Shown here piece by piece: positions 25,205 through 35,037 of a stretch of DNA of 64,000 nt; position 1 is the stretch's first letter, and each line of letters starts with the position of its first letter. Position numbers and translations under genes: made by a program. The notes beneath the pieces were generated by a model. It saw nothing but the letters and a program-made list of their open reading frames with translations. It made no database searches and was not told the origin of the DNA. The stretch spans positions 910,001-974,000 of the forward strand of contig NZ_CP034118.1 in assembly GCF_003856495.1 (NCBI RefSeq), read 5' to 3'. Source of the DNA: Staphylospora marina (GTDB lineage: Bacteria; Bacillota; Bacilli; Thermoactinomycetales; Thermoactinomycetaceae).

Positions 25205-26470
25205 GTGTTCAAGTTCAACGAGGAAAAAGGACAGCTGAAGTGCTCCTTTTGCGGAAAATCGCAGGATCAGGTCCGCAAGCTGGTCGCAGGTCCCGGAGTG
25301 TACATCTGTGACGAGTGCATCGAGCTGTGCAACGAGATTGTCGAAGAAGAACTGGGCAACGACGAAGAAATCGATCTGAAAAATCTCCCGAAGCCGCAGG
25401 AGATTTGCGACATTCTCAACCAGTACGTGATCGGTCAGGATTTGGCGAAAAAATCGTTGTCCGTGGCCGTTTACAACCATTACAAACGGATCAATTCCGC
25501 CCGCAAGTCCGATGATGTGGAACTGGCGAAAAGCAACATTCTGCTCGTCGGACCGACGGGAAGCGGAAAAACGTTGTTGGCACAAACCCTTGCCCGCATT
25601 CTCAACGTGCCGTTTGCCATCGCCGACGCAACCAGCCTGACCGAGGCGGGGTACGTGGGCGAGGACGTGGAAAACATTCTGCTCAAGCTGATCCAGGCCG
25701 CTGACTATGACATTGAGAAAGCGGAAAAAGGGATCATCTACATCGACGAAATCGACAAAGTCGCCCGCAAATCCGAAAACCCCTCCATCACGCGTGACGT
25801 GTCCGGTGAAGGGGTTCAGCAGGCCCTGCTGAAAATTTTGGAAGGGACCGTGGCCAGCGTGCCGCCGCAAGGAGGCCGCAAGCATCCCCATCAGGAGTTC
25901 ATCCAAATCGACACCACGAACATTCTGTTCATTTGCGGCGGGGCGTTTGACGGACTGGAAACGATCATCAAACGCCGGCTGGGCAAAAAAGTCATCGGGT
26001 TCTCCGCGGAAGGCCAAAGCGTGTACATGAAGCCGGGTGAATATCTGAAGCACGTGTTGCCGGAAGACCTGCTCAAATTCGGTCTGATTCCGGAATTCGT
26101 GGGACGTTTGCCGGTGATCTCCACGCTGGAGCCGCTGGATGAGGAGGCGCTGGTCCGCATCCTGACGGAGCCGAAAAACGCGCTGGTCAAACAGTATCAG
26201 AAGCTGTTGGAAATGGACAATGTGGAACTCCAGTTTGACAAGGACGCGCTGCAGGCCATCGCTTCCGAAGCGATCAAACGCAAGACGGGAGCACGCGGTC
26301 TGCGGGCGATCATTGAATCGATCATGCTGGATGTGATGTTCGAACTTCCGTCCCGCGACGACGTCACCCGGTGCGTGGTCACCCGGGACACCGTGATCAA
26401 CGGCGAATTGCCGAAACTGGTAACCCGTGACGGTCACGTGATCACGACCAAAAAGGAAGAAAGTGCTTGA
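25205..26470 (+). CDS. clpX: ClpX, AAA+ unfoldase of ClpXP
   Basis: A 421-residue ATPase. The N-terminal zinc-binding domain has CSFCGK and CDECIELC; the AAA+ core has Walker A GPTGSGKT, Walker [10 protein letters not shown], and the pore and sensor regions ([17 protein letters not shown]). It starts with GTG 25205 behind AAGGGGTG, 16 bp after clpP. A strong terminator follows. Confidence 0.98.
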   Translation: MFKFNEEKGQLKCSFCGKSQDQVRKLVAGPGVYICDECIELCNEIVEEELGNDEEIDLKNLPKPQEICDILNQYVIGQDLAKKSLSVAVYNHYKRINSARKSDDVELAKSNILLVGPTGSGKTLLAQTLARILNVPFAIADATSLTEAGYVGEDVENILLKLIQAADYDIEKAEKGIIYIDEIDKVARKSENPSITRDVSGEGVQQALLKILEGTVASVPPQGGRKHPHQEFIQIDTTNILFICGGAFDGLETIIKRRLGKKVIGFSAEGQSVYMKPGEYLKHVLPEDLLKFGLIPEFVGRLPVISTLEPLDEEALVRILTEPKNALVKQYQKLLEMDNVELQFDKDALQAIASEAIKRKTGARGLRAIIESIMLDVMFELPSRDDVTRCVVTRDTVINGELPKLVTRDGHVITTKKEESA

Positions 26471-26493
26471 GGGCAAATTGTCGGATTTCTTTC

Positions 26494-26523
26494 GCATCTG
26501 CTGAACAGGCGGATGCTTTTTTT
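26494..26523 (+). terminator. Terminator of clpX
   Basis: GCATCTGC (26494-26501) pairs with GCGGATGC (26509-26516), 7-nt loop, seven T after. Confidence 0.88.
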
Positions 26524-26772
26524 GTTCGGAACGTGTATGTTAAAATGTAGAAGTTTCAATGGAAGTGGCTGTTTTCAGAGTTCTTCGTTCCGCCGTCCGC
26601 ATATTTTCCGGCAGCTCGGTCAGAGAAGTCGGGCATCGGGCACTCTCCGGAAAAAGAGCGGCGGGGGAGAAAGACGGATTTTGATTTCGGAAGGCGGAGT
26701 GTCCGGCACGTTTCCCGATACTTGGAAGGGAATCAGTGCCGTGTCCGGTGTGACAGAGGTGATCAGACATCC

Positions 26773-27909
26773 ATGTTGACTGTCAGCATTGTCGACCGTG
26801 AACATTACTTGGAGTTCGTGGAACGCCATCCATACCGTACGTTTTTGCAATATCCCTCTTGGGCGGACCTGAAATCCCAATGGAAATGGGTGGGTGAATT
26901 CTTGGGCTGGTTCACCCAGGACGGCATGATGGTGGGTGGCGCGTTGGTTCTTTACCGAAAAGTGCCTGGACTCAACAAATACCTGGCATATATTCCCCGT
27001 GGGCCGATGATTGACTGGTTTTCGGAAATACCGCTCTCGGAGTGGTTTCGTCCGTTGTTTGCACACCTGAAAGAGCGACATGTGTTCAGCGTGAAAATGG
27101 ATCCTCCCCTCGTGCGGAAAAAGTGGTCCGCGGAGACCATCGCTCACGCATTGCAGGAGTTTCGTTCACTCGGGCTGAAAAACCGTCGGCTCACCGACAT
27201 CCGCCCCGACCAGGTATTCAACGAAGTGGAGTATGTCGGGCAAGAGCTCCGGGAGATGGGGTGGAACAAGAATCCCGGAGAAGACAGTTTTGATACCGTA
27301 CAGCCTCAATACGTGTATCGCCTGAACATGAAGGGAAAATCATTGGAGCAGATTTACGCGGGCTTCGATGTTCACTGGCAATATCAAATCCGCCAGGCGG
27401 AAATGGAAGGAGTTCTCGTCCATGTGGGCACGGAGCGGGATCTGCATGAATTTCACCACTTGCTCCAGCTTGAAGCGCAACGGGATCAGGCAAAAGTCCG
27501 GGATGTGGTGTATTTTGAGAAAATGTTCGAAAACCTGATCCTGGAGGATCCTTACCGTGTGAAGCTGTATCTCGCCAAAAAAGGGGACACGCTGGTCAGC
27601 GCCTCGTTGGCCATCCGGGTGTCCGGACACACCTGGGACCTTTACAACGCACGACTGCAACCTGTCGTGGATGATCCGGCAAGCATTCTTTTGCGGTGGA
27701 AAATGATTCAGGATGCTTTTCATCAAGGAGATCGGATCTTTGATTTTCGTGGCATCAGCACCACGCTGGATGAGCAAAACGGGCTGTTTGAATTGCTCGC
27801 ATTCAAGATGGGGTTCGGAGGGGAAGCGTGCGAACTGATGGGCGAGTGGGATTATCCGGTCATCCCCATGCTTCATTGGGCGTTTGACATGTACATGAAA
27901 AGGCGCTGA
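26773..27909 (+). CDS. Fem-type peptidoglycan bridge aminoacyltransferase
   Basis: A 378-residue protein of the FemABX family. The family transfers amino acids from aminoacyl-tRNA to lipid II or nucleoprecursors to build interpeptide bridges. Seen: the N-terminal FLQYPSWADLK, AYIPRGPMIDW, the long double-GNAT body, and LYNARLQPVV plus FDFRGIS near the end, all typical. The start is ATG 26773 with GAGGTGAT upstream; a longer frame from 26722 has no such site. It is inserted between clpX and lonB, which are adjacent in Bacillus subtilis. The amino acid it transfers cannot be read from sequence. Confidence 0.88.
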   Translation: MLTVSIVDREHYLEFVERHPYRTFLQYPSWADLKSQWKWVGEFLGWFTQDGMMVGGALVLYRKVPGLNKYLAYIPRGPMIDWFSEIPLSEWFRPLFAHLKERHVFSVKMDPPLVRKKWSAETIAHALQEFRSLGLKNRRLTDIRPDQVFNEVEYVGQELREMGWNKNPGEDSFDTVQPQYVYRLNMKGKSLEQIYAGFDVHWQYQIRQAEMEGVLVHVGTERDLHEFHHLLQLEAQRDQAKVRDVVYFEKMFENLILEDPYRVKLYLAKKGDTLVSASLAIRVSGHTWDLYNARLQPVVDDPASILLRWKMIQDAFHQGDRIFDFRGISTTLDEQNGLFELLAFKMGFGGEACELMGEWDYPVIPMLHWAFDMYMKRR

Positions 27910-28019
27910 CCGCTTGGTTCCCGCGCAAGATGACGGTGAAGAATGGCAGGAGTACCGGCGCATGGACCCGGGCATCCTACACGATAAGCAAAAAAGGTGC
28001 ATGCCTGGAGGATTGCAGG

Positions 28020-29702
28020 ATGAACTGGACAGCGCTTTTGATGTTTCTGCAAGTGTTCTTCTCCGTCATCATCGGTTTGTATTTCTGGAACCTGCTCAAA
28101 AGCCAACAACTGGGTCGCCATGCCTCGGACAGGGAATCCCGCAAGGAATTGGAAAAGTTGCGGAACATGCGCAGCATGTCCCTGACCGAACCGCTGGCGG
28201 AAAAAACAAGGCCTTCCTCGCTCGGCGAGATCGTCGGTCAGGAAGAGGGAATCCGGGCCTTGCGTGCGGCGCTGTGCGGACCCAACCCCCAACACGTCAT
28301 CATTTACGGTCCTCCCGGCGTCGGAAAAACGGCGGCGGCCCGTTGTGTCCTGGAAGAAGCGAAAAAGAACCCCGCATCTCCGTTCGGCAAGCATTCCCGC
28401 TTCATCGAAATCGATGCCACCACCGCCCGGTTTGACGAACGGGGCATCGCCGATCCCCTGATCGGTTCCGTCCATGATCCCATCTATCAAGGAGCCGGAG
28501 CGATGGGAGCCGCGGGAATTCCCCAACCCAAACCGGGGGCCGTGACCCGGGCACACGGAGGTGTGTTGTTCATCGACGAGATCGGTGAACTTCATCCGGT
28601 CCAAATGAACAAATTGCTCAAGGTCCTGGAAGATCGGAAAGTATTCTTGGAGAGCGCCTATTACAACGCGGAAGATCCCAATGTGCCCGGCCACATTCAC
28701 GATATTTTCCAGAACGGGCTGCCGGCCGATTTCCGCTTGATCGGCGCAACCACCCGGACTCCGGAGGAGATCCCGCCCGCGATTCGTTCCCGTTGCATGG
28801 AGATCTTTTTCCGTCCGCTCTTCCCGGAAGAGATTGAAAAGGTGGCGTCGCAGGCCCTGAAGCGGATCGGAATGGCTTACTCGCCCGATGCGGTGAAATT
28901 GATCACCCGGTATGCCACCAACGGCCGCGATGCCGTCAACATCGTGCAAACGGCGGTGGGGATCGCCATGTCCGAACAACGGGATCACATCGAAGTGTCC
29001 GACGTGGAGTGGGTGGTGAACAGCAGCCGGTTGAGCCCGCGTCCGGATCTGCGCATGCCTGATTCGCCGCGGGTGGGACTGGTGGCTGGTCTCGCCGTCC
29101 ACGGCCCCAATATGGGCTCGATACTGGAAATCGAGGTTTCCGCCACGCCCGCCGGTCCCGGTCAGGGAAGCATCCGTCTCACCGGCATGGTGGAAGAGGA
29201 AGAAGTGGGTGCGCACAGCCGGAAGCTCCGCAGAAAAAGCATGGCACGGGGATCCGTGGAAAATGTGCTCACCGTCTTGCGGGGAACGGGACTCAAGCCG
29301 GATGATTATCATTTGCACATCAATTTTCCCGGAGGCATGCCCGTGGACGGCCCTTCGGCCGGGATTGCCCTGGCGGTCGCGATTTGTTCGGCCATCCGCA
29401 AAGTTCCGGTCGATCATTTGACGGCCATGACGGGTGAACTCAGCATCCACGGCTTCGTGAAGCCGGTGGGCGGAATCGTGACGAAGGTGGAAACGGCCCG
29501 ACGTGCCGGGGCCCGCCGCGTATTGATTCCGGCGGGAAACATGCAGGATGTTTTCCGGACGATGGAAGGAATTGAAGTGATCCCTGTGGAAAGGGTCGAA
29601 ACGGTGCTGGAACTGGCTTTGTTGCCGGAGAAAGCGGAGAGCGAAGAGCAGGAAGAGAACGTGGCCGTTGCCGCAACCTGGACAACGGCCCCCGTGATGT
29701 AA
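28020..29702 (+). CDS. lonB: LonB, sporulation-type ATP-dependent protease
   Basis: A 560-residue Lon-like protease with an N-terminal membrane helix (about 5-25), an AAA+ domain (Walker [11 protein letters not shown], Walker B VLFIDEIGE) and a C-terminal Lon protease domain with the catalytic Ser in DGPSAGIA and Lys in HGFVKPVGG. It lacks the large N-domain of LonA. In Bacillus subtilis LonB acts in the forespore. The start is ATG 28020 with GGAGGA 7 nt upstream; longer in-frame readings have no site. Confidence 0.95.
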   Translation: MNWTALLMFLQVFFSVIIGLYFWNLLKSQQLGRHASDRESRKELEKLRNMRSMSLTEPLAEKTRPSSLGEIVGQEEGIRALRAALCGPNPQHVIIYGPPGVGKTAAARCVLEEAKKNPASPFGKHSRFIEIDATTARFDERGIADPLIGSVHDPIYQGAGAMGAAGIPQPKPGAVTRAHGGVLFIDEIGELHPVQMNKLLKVLEDRKVFLESAYYNAEDPNVPGHIHDIFQNGLPADFRLIGATTRTPEEIPPAIRSRCMEIFFRPLFPEEIEKVASQALKRIGMAYSPDAVKLITRYATNGRDAVNIVQTAVGIAMSEQRDHIEVSDVEWVVNSSRLSPRPDLRMPDSPRVGLVAGLAVHGPNMGSILEIEVSATPAGPGQGSIRLTGMVEEEEVGAHSRKLRRKSMARGSVENVLTVLRGTGLKPDDYHLHINFPGGMPVDGPSAGIALAVAICSAIRKVPVDHLTAMTGELSIHGFVKPVGGIVTKVETARRAGARRVLIPAGNMQDVFRTMEGIEVIPVERVETVLELALLPEKAESEEQEENVAVAATWTTAPVM

Positions 29703-29758
29703 CCCGTTTGGACGGCCGGCTCGCCGACAACACTGCGGGGAGTCGGCTTCGGATGTCA

Positions 29759-29787
29759 TAGACAAACGCGAATGAATAGGATACAAT
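29759..29787 (+). promoter_or_regulatory. Promoter of lonA
   Basis: -35 TAGACA (29759-29764), 17-nt spacer, -10 TACAAT (29782-29787), 49 nt before the ATG. Confidence 0.7.
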
Positions 29788-29836
29788 CGTACAATGTTGC
29801 AATGTTCCTTGTGTGACAGCAAGCGGAGGTGCATGT

Positions 29837-32176
29837 ATGGCTGAGAAAGAAATACGCACCTTGCCGCTCCTGCCGCTTCGAGGACTCATCGTGTTTCCGA
29901 CCATGGTTCTCCACCTGGATGTGGGTCGTGAGCGATCAGTCGAAGCATTGGAGCGAGCCATGGTGGACGATAATCTGATCGTGCTCTCTGCGCAAAAAGA
30001 GGTGCAAATCGAAGAGCCGACGGAAGAGGACATTTACCGGACCGGAACGATTGCCAAAGTTCGTCAGATGCTGAAGCTTCCCAACGGAACCATTCGCGTG
30101 TTGGTGGAAGGTTTGAAGCGGGTCAAGATTACGGATTACGTGAACACCGACAAGTGCTTCGTGGTCCGTTACGAGGAAGCCGAGGATCTGGACGAGGGCG
30201 GTCGCGACACGGAAGCCCTGATGCGTGCCGTGCTCGATCACTTTGAACAATATTTGCGCCTTTCCAAAAAGCTGTCGCCGGAAACGTATTCGGTCGTCTC
30301 CGACATCGAAGAACCCGGTCGGCTGGCGGACGTGATCACTTCCCATCTGCCGCTCAAGATTTCGGACAAACAGATGATTCTGGAAGAAGTCAACGTTCGT
30401 CAGCGCCTTGAGAAATTGCTCGGCATCCTGCACAATGAGCGGGAAGTGCTGGAACTGGAGAAGAAAATCAGCAGCCGGGTTCGCAAACAGATGGAAAAGA
30501 CGCAGAAAGAATATTATCTGCGTGAACAGATGAAGGCCATTCAGAAAGAGCTCGGGGAAAAAGAAGGACGCAGCGCGGAAGTGGAAGAACTGCGTGCGCT
30601 TCTTGAGAAGCTGGAGGCCCCCGATTCCGTGAAGGATAAAATCTCCCGCGAAATTGACCGGTTGGAGAAGATCCCCACCAGCTCGGCGGAAGGCGGCGTG
30701 GTTCGCACGTACATCGAGTGGCTGTTGGAACTTCCCTGGCAGAAGGAAACGGAAGATGACCTGAGTCTGGACCGGGCGCAAAAAATCCTCGATGAAGATC
30801 ACTACGGACTGGAAAAAGTGAAGGAACGGGTCCTGGAATACCTGGCCGTCCGCAAAATGGTCCGTCACATGAAGGGACCCATTCTGTGCCTGGCCGGGCC
30901 GCCCGGGGTGGGGAAAACGTCGCTGGCCCGTTCCGTCGCCCGGGCACTGGGACGCAATTTTGTGCGGATTTCGCTGGGAGGCGTGCGGGATGAAGCGGAG
31001 ATCCGGGGACACCGGCGCACTTATGTGGGGGCGATGCCGGGACGGATCATCCAGGGCATGAAGCAGGCCGGAACGATCAATCCGGTGTTTCTGCTGGATG
31101 AAATCGACAAAATGTCGATGGATTTCCGGGGAGATCCTTCGGCAGCCCTGCTTGAAGTTCTCGATCCCAACCAGAACAACGCTTTCAGCGATCACTACAT
31201 CGAGATTCCGTATGATCTGTCCAAGGTGATGTTCATCACCACGGCCAACGCGGTTCACAACATCCCCCGTCCGCTTCTGGACCGGATGGAAGTGATCTAC
31301 ATCTCCGGCTACACGGAGATTGAAAAGGAACATATCGCCAAGTCCTATCTGCTTCCCAAACAGATGAAGGAACACGGTCTCACACCGGATCACTTGCAGA
31401 TCCAGAGCGGGGCCATCCTTCGGCTCATCCGCAATTACACGCGTGAAGCGGGCGTCCGCAATCTCGAAAGGACGATCGGTACGCTTTGTCGCAAGGCTGC
31501 CAAAATGATCGTATCCGGGGAAAAGAAGAAAGTGGTCATCACGGCCAGAAGCCTGGAACAGTATTTGGGGGCGGAAAAATACCGGTACGGTCGGGTGGAA
31601 GAGACCGATCAGGTCGGAGTGGCCACCGGTCTTGCTTGGACGGAAGCGGGAGGTGACACTTTGTCGATCGAAGTGTCGCTTCTTCCGGGCAAAGGAAAGC
31701 TGACGCTGACGGGTCATCTCGGAGAAGTGATGAAAGAGTCCGCGCAGGCCGCATTCAGTTTTATTCGCTCGCGGGCCGGTGAGCTGAACGTTGACGAGGA
31801 ATTTCATGAGAAACACGACATCCATATCCACGTTCCCGAAGGAGCGATTCCCAAGGACGGACCTTCGGCGGGGATCACCATGGCCACGGCTCTTGTTTCG
31901 GCGCTTACAGGCATTCCGGTTTCCCGGGAAGTGGCGATGACCGGGGAGATCACGCTGAGAGGACGAGTGCTCGCCATCGGCGGCCTCAAAGAAAAAACGC
32001 TGGCCGCTCATCGTGCCGGAATTCGAAGAGTGCTTCTGCCCCGGGATAACGTAAAGGATTTGGAAGAGATTCCGAAAAGCGTGCGCAAGGATTTGGAACT
32101 CATCCCCGTTGCGCACATGGATGAAGTATTGAAGCTCGCATTGGTGAGGGATCCGTATGCTGGTGAAGAAAGCTGA
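29837..32176 (+). CDS. lonA: Lon protease LonA
   Basis: A 779-residue housekeeping Lon: N-terminal substrate-binding domain (about 1-210), coiled-coil linker, AAA+ module with Walker [11 protein letters not shown] and Walker B FLLDEIDK, and protease domain with catalytic Ser in KDGPSAGIT and Lys in [10 protein letters not shown]. The start is ATG 29837, behind AGCGGAGGT; an alternative ATG at 29833 is out of frame. Its end overlaps engB by 20 bp. Confidence 0.97.
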   Translation: MAEKEIRTLPLLPLRGLIVFPTMVLHLDVGRERSVEALERAMVDDNLIVLSAQKEVQIEEPTEEDIYRTGTIAKVRQMLKLPNGTIRVLVEGLKRVKITDYVNTDKCFVVRYEEAEDLDEGGRDTEALMRAVLDHFEQYLRLSKKLSPETYSVVSDIEEPGRLADVITSHLPLKISDKQMILEEVNVRQRLEKLLGILHNEREVLELEKKISSRVRKQMEKTQKEYYLREQMKAIQKELGEKEGRSAEVEELRALLEKLEAPDSVKDKISREIDRLEKIPTSSAEGGVVRTYIEWLLELPWQKETEDDLSLDRAQKILDEDHYGLEKVKERVLEYLAVRKMVRHMKGPILCLAGPPGVGKTSLARSVARALGRNFVRISLGGVRDEAEIRGHRRTYVGAMPGRIIQGMKQAGTINPVFLLDEIDKMSMDFRGDPSAALLEVLDPNQNNAFSDHYIEIPYDLSKVMFITTANAVHNIPRPLLDRMEVIYISGYTEIEKEHIAKSYLLPKQMKEHGLTPDHLQIQSGAILRLIRNYTREAGVRNLERTIGTLCRKAAKMIVSGEKKKVVITARSLEQYLGAEKYRYGRVEETDQVGVATGLAWTEAGGDTLSIEVSLLPGKGKLTLTGHLGEVMKESAQAAFSFIRSRAGELNVDEEFHEKHDIHIHVPEGAIPKDGPSAGITMATALVSALTGIPVSREVAMTGEITLRGRVLAIGGLKEKTLAAHRAGIRRVLLPRDNVKDLEEIPKSVRKDLELIPVAHMDEVLKLALVRDPYAGEES

Positions 32177-32792
32177 GTTTGTGACCAGTGCCGTTCGTCC
32201 GGATCAGTATCCGGAAGACGCCCTGCCGGAAATTGCTCTGGCCGGGCGTTCCAATGTAGGCAAATCTTCGTTGATCAACTGTTTGGTGCAGCGAAAAAAA
32301 CTGGCGCACACCAGCTCCAAGCCCGGAAAGACACAAACCATCAATTTTTACCGGATCAACGGCGAGCTGTATTTGGCGGACGTTCCGGGCTACGGCTTTG
32401 CCCGGGTGTCCAAAAGCGTCCGCCAGTCCTGGGGAAAGATGATGGAGCAGTATCTGCGGCGTCGGGCCACTCTGCGGGGCGTGATCCAGGTGATCGATCT
32501 CCGTCACCCTCCCACCGCCGATGACAAACAGATGCATCAATACTTGCAGGCTTGCGGAATTCCCACCATCGTCGTTGCCACCAAGGCAGACAAAATTTCC
32601 AAAGGAAAATGGCAGCAGCACCTGAAAATTGTCAGAGAAGGTCTGCAACTCCCGAAAGGAGAATCCGTCATTCTCTTTTCCGCCGAAACGGGACTCGGCA
32701 AGGAAGAGCTGTGGAATGCCATCCGAGTCCTCGCCCTGGATCCGGAAGAAGACGGGACGGAGCAAGACATAGGCGGATCGACGGGGGAATAA
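32157..32792 (+). CDS. engB: Ribosome-biogenesis GTPase YsxC/EngB
   Basis: A 211-residue essential GTPase for large-subunit assembly. G motifs: GRSNVGKSS (G1), TINFYR region (G2), DVPGYGFA (G3), ATKADK (G4). ATG 32157 lies inside the end of lonA, so translation is coupled. In Bacillus hemA follows directly; here about 13.3 kb of other genes intervene. Confidence 0.96.
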   Translation: MLVKKAEFVTSAVRPDQYPEDALPEIALAGRSNVGKSSLINCLVQRKKLAHTSSKPGKTQTINFYRINGELYLADVPGYGFARVSKSVRQSWGKMMEQYLRRRATLRGVIQVIDLRHPPTADDKQMHQYLQACGIPTIVVATKADKISKGKWQQHLKIVREGLQLPKGESVILFSAETGLGKEELWNAIRVLALDPEEDGTEQDIGGSTGE

Positions 32793-32826
32793 AGGTAGCA
32801 ATAAGCACGGGAAAGGATGGGAGAGG

Positions 32827-33987
32827 ATGAAAAAGAAACTGCGTGTGGCCGTCCTGTTCGGGGGGAAATCGGGAGAACATGAAGTTTCGCTTTCTTCCGC
32901 CGCTTCGGTGATCCAGTCGATGGATCCGGACAAGTACGAAGTGATTCCGGTGGGAATCACCAAAGAAGGCGTGTTCAAGCTGGGACGTGCCGCTATGCCG
33001 ATGATCGAAGGAAACTTGAGTCAGGAGCGTGTGAAGCTGCTTCAGGAAAGCCTGCAAACCCCTTTGTCCGCGGGAAACATCGATGGCCATGGCGGCGACA
33101 CGGGTTCCGTACCCGTACCTTCGACGCAGTCGGGGGAAGGCCATTTGCCGTCTTTCCGGCCCGGTGAAATCGATGTCGTCTTTCCGGTATTGCATGGTAC
33201 ATACGGCGAAGACGGTACCATCCAAGGCATGCTGGAAATCGCCCAGCTTCCCTATGTGGGAGCCGGTGTGCTCGCATCGGCCGTCGGCATGGACAAGGTG
33301 GTGGCGAAACAGATCTTCTCCCAAGTGGGTCTGCCTCAAGCCAAATACGTTCATTTCCTCAAATCCCGGATCTTGAAGCAAAGAGAGGAAGTTCTCGACA
33401 CGATTGAACGGGAACTGGGGTATCCCTGTTTTGTGAAACCGGCCAACCTTGGATCCAGCGTGGGGATCTCCAAAGCCAAAAACCGGGAGCAACTGTCGGA
33501 GGCTCTCGACTTGGCTTGCCAATATGACCGGAAAATCGTGATCGAAGAATTCATCCCCGCCCATGAAGTGGAAGTGGCGGTGCTCGGAAATGATGAGCCG
33601 CAGGCATCCGTACCCGGAGAAATCATTTCGTCCAATGAATTCTACGATTATCGCGCCAAATACATCGACGGAAAATCCGTCATGCGCATTCCGGCCGACC
33701 TGCCGGCCGAGACGGCGGAACGGGTTCGGGAGATGGCCATTCGCGCTTTCAAGGCCGTCGACGGTTCCGGATTGGCGCGGGTTGACTTCTTCATCCGCAA
33801 AGACACCGGTGAGCCCTTGATCAATGAAATCAACACCATGCCCGGTTTCACTCCGTTCAGCATGTACGCCAAACTGTGGGAACACTCGGGCATCAGCTAT
33901 TCCGGGCTGGTGGATCGCTTGATCGAGCTGGCCATCGAACGTTACGAAGAGAAGTCCAAACTGAAAACGACGTTTGAAGTGGAGTGA
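32827..33987 (+). CDS. ddl: D-alanine--D-alanine ligase
   Basis: A 386-residue ATP-grasp ligase making the D-Ala-D-Ala dipeptide of peptidoglycan. Seen: VLFGGKSGEHEVSL at the N-terminus, FVKPANLGSSVG, IIEEFI-like strand, and the C-terminal NEINTMPGFTPFSMY. It is slightly longer than the shortest family members because of an insert at about 85-115. The start is ATG 32827 behind GGGAGAGG, 34 bp after engB. A very strong terminator closes the lon-engB-ddl unit. Confidence 0.96.
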   Translation: MKKKLRVAVLFGGKSGEHEVSLSSAASVIQSMDPDKYEVIPVGITKEGVFKLGRAAMPMIEGNLSQERVKLLQESLQTPLSAGNIDGHGGDTGSVPVPSTQSGEGHLPSFRPGEIDVVFPVLHGTYGEDGTIQGMLEIAQLPYVGAGVLASAVGMDKVVAKQIFSQVGLPQAKYVHFLKSRILKQREEVLDTIERELGYPCFVKPANLGSSVGISKAKNREQLSEALDLACQYDRKIVIEEFIPAHEVEVAVLGNDEPQASVPGEIISSNEFYDYRAKYIDGKSVMRIPADLPAETAERVREMAIRAFKAVDGSGLARVDFFIRKDTGEPLINEINTMPGFTPFSMYAKLWEHSGISYSGLVDRLIELAIERYEEKSKLKTTFEVE

Positions 33988-33998
33988 CTTCCTGCCGC

Positions 33999-34034
33999 GC
34001 TCCCGTCCCGACATGGGACGGGAGCATTTTTTTT
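33999..34034 (+). terminator. Terminator of ddl
   Basis: An 11-bp perfect stem (33999-34009 with 34015-34025), 5-nt loop, then A and eight T. Confidence 0.95.
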
Positions 34035-34110
34035 GTCAAATCGGGAAATTTGAATGTTGTAGTCGGAACATCCAAAAACTTCTATCCTTTTGACGACAGG
34101 AGGGAGTGCC

Positions 34111-35037
34111 TTGTGGATCAAGAGGATATGGTGGGTACCGGCTTTCATTGTCGCGGTGATGTTCATTGCTTCACTGCCCGGTTGGATCCGTATCGCAAAA
34201 GGGAACGTGAGGACATCCATCGACGCTCCACCCGTGCCGCGCGGTGAAGCCGTCCGGCAATTGACGAAGGAAACGGTGGAGTATGTGAAAGGGATTTGGA
34301 GCGGAGAAAGCTTCATTTATCAGAAGCGGCTCTTCTCCCAAAAAGAAGCCAAGATTGTGCACGAACACAGGAATTATATCGAGGATGCGGGACCGATGTT
34401 CCTGTTTTCCGCGACCCATTTGATGGTGACGGGATCATTGGCTGTGTTCTTTGGGGTCATGACGGGCCTGCTCTTGGCAAGATCGGGCGGGGTGGTCCGG
34501 GAAGTGCTGGAGTTTTTGGTGACGGTTCCGGATTTTGCGCTGGCGTTCTTTCTTCAGTTGTTGATGGTGTTCATCTACAAACGGACGGGGGTCTTGCCCG
34601 GGGAGGTGTTCACCACCGAATCGGATACGGCCGTTCTGTTGCCGCTGATCACGTTGTTTCTTCTCCCGTTTGTTTATACGGTGAGGCAGTCTTCCGCCCA
34701 GGCGTATCAAGTGTTGACGGAGGATTACATTTTGCTGGCCAAGGCGAAAGGACTCGGCAAAACGTGGATCTGGCTGCAGCATGTCGCCCGAAACGTTCTC
34801 CCGGTGATCGAGGCGGACCTGGTTCGGCTCTCGGCCATCTTGACCGGAAATTTGATCGTCATCGAGTACTTGTTCAATTCACCGGGGGTCACCCGATTTT
34901 TCTTTCACTCCCAAGTGGTCGAAACGTACGGGACGATGCTCAATCATTTGTGGATGCTCATTCTTCTGTTTCTGATCACCTTTTTGACGATGTGGGGGAC
35001 TCTTGGTGCGATGAAGCGGGGGATGGCCCATGATTGA
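34111..35037 (+). CDS. ABC transporter permease, DppB-like (module B1)
   Basis: A 308-residue membrane protein with an N-terminal helix, a roughly 90-residue loop and a C-terminal block of about five helices. The coupling (EAA-type) region reads EDYILLAKAKGLGKTWIW and ends GNLIVIEYLFNSPGVTR, as in DppB-class permeases. It is paralogous to the C-terminal half of the next gene. I chose TTG 34111, which has AGGAGGGAG at 34098-34106; the longer frame starts before that site. No solute-binding protein or ATPase gene is adjacent, so the substrate is unknown. Confidence 0.8.
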   Translation: MWIKRIWWVPAFIVAVMFIASLPGWIRIAKGNVRTSIDAPPVPRGEAVRQLTKETVEYVKGIWSGESFIYQKRLFSQKEAKIVHEHRNYIEDAGPMFLFSATHLMVTGSLAVFFGVMTGLLLARSGGVVREVLEFLVTVPDFALAFFLQLLMVFIYKRTGVLPGEVFTTESDTAVLLPLITLFLLPFVYTVRQSSAQAYQVLTEDYILLAKAKGLGKTWIWLQHVARNVLPVIEADLVRLSAILTGNLIVIEYLFNSPGVTRFFFHSQVVETYGTMLNHLWMLILLFLITFLTMWGTLGAMKRGMAHD

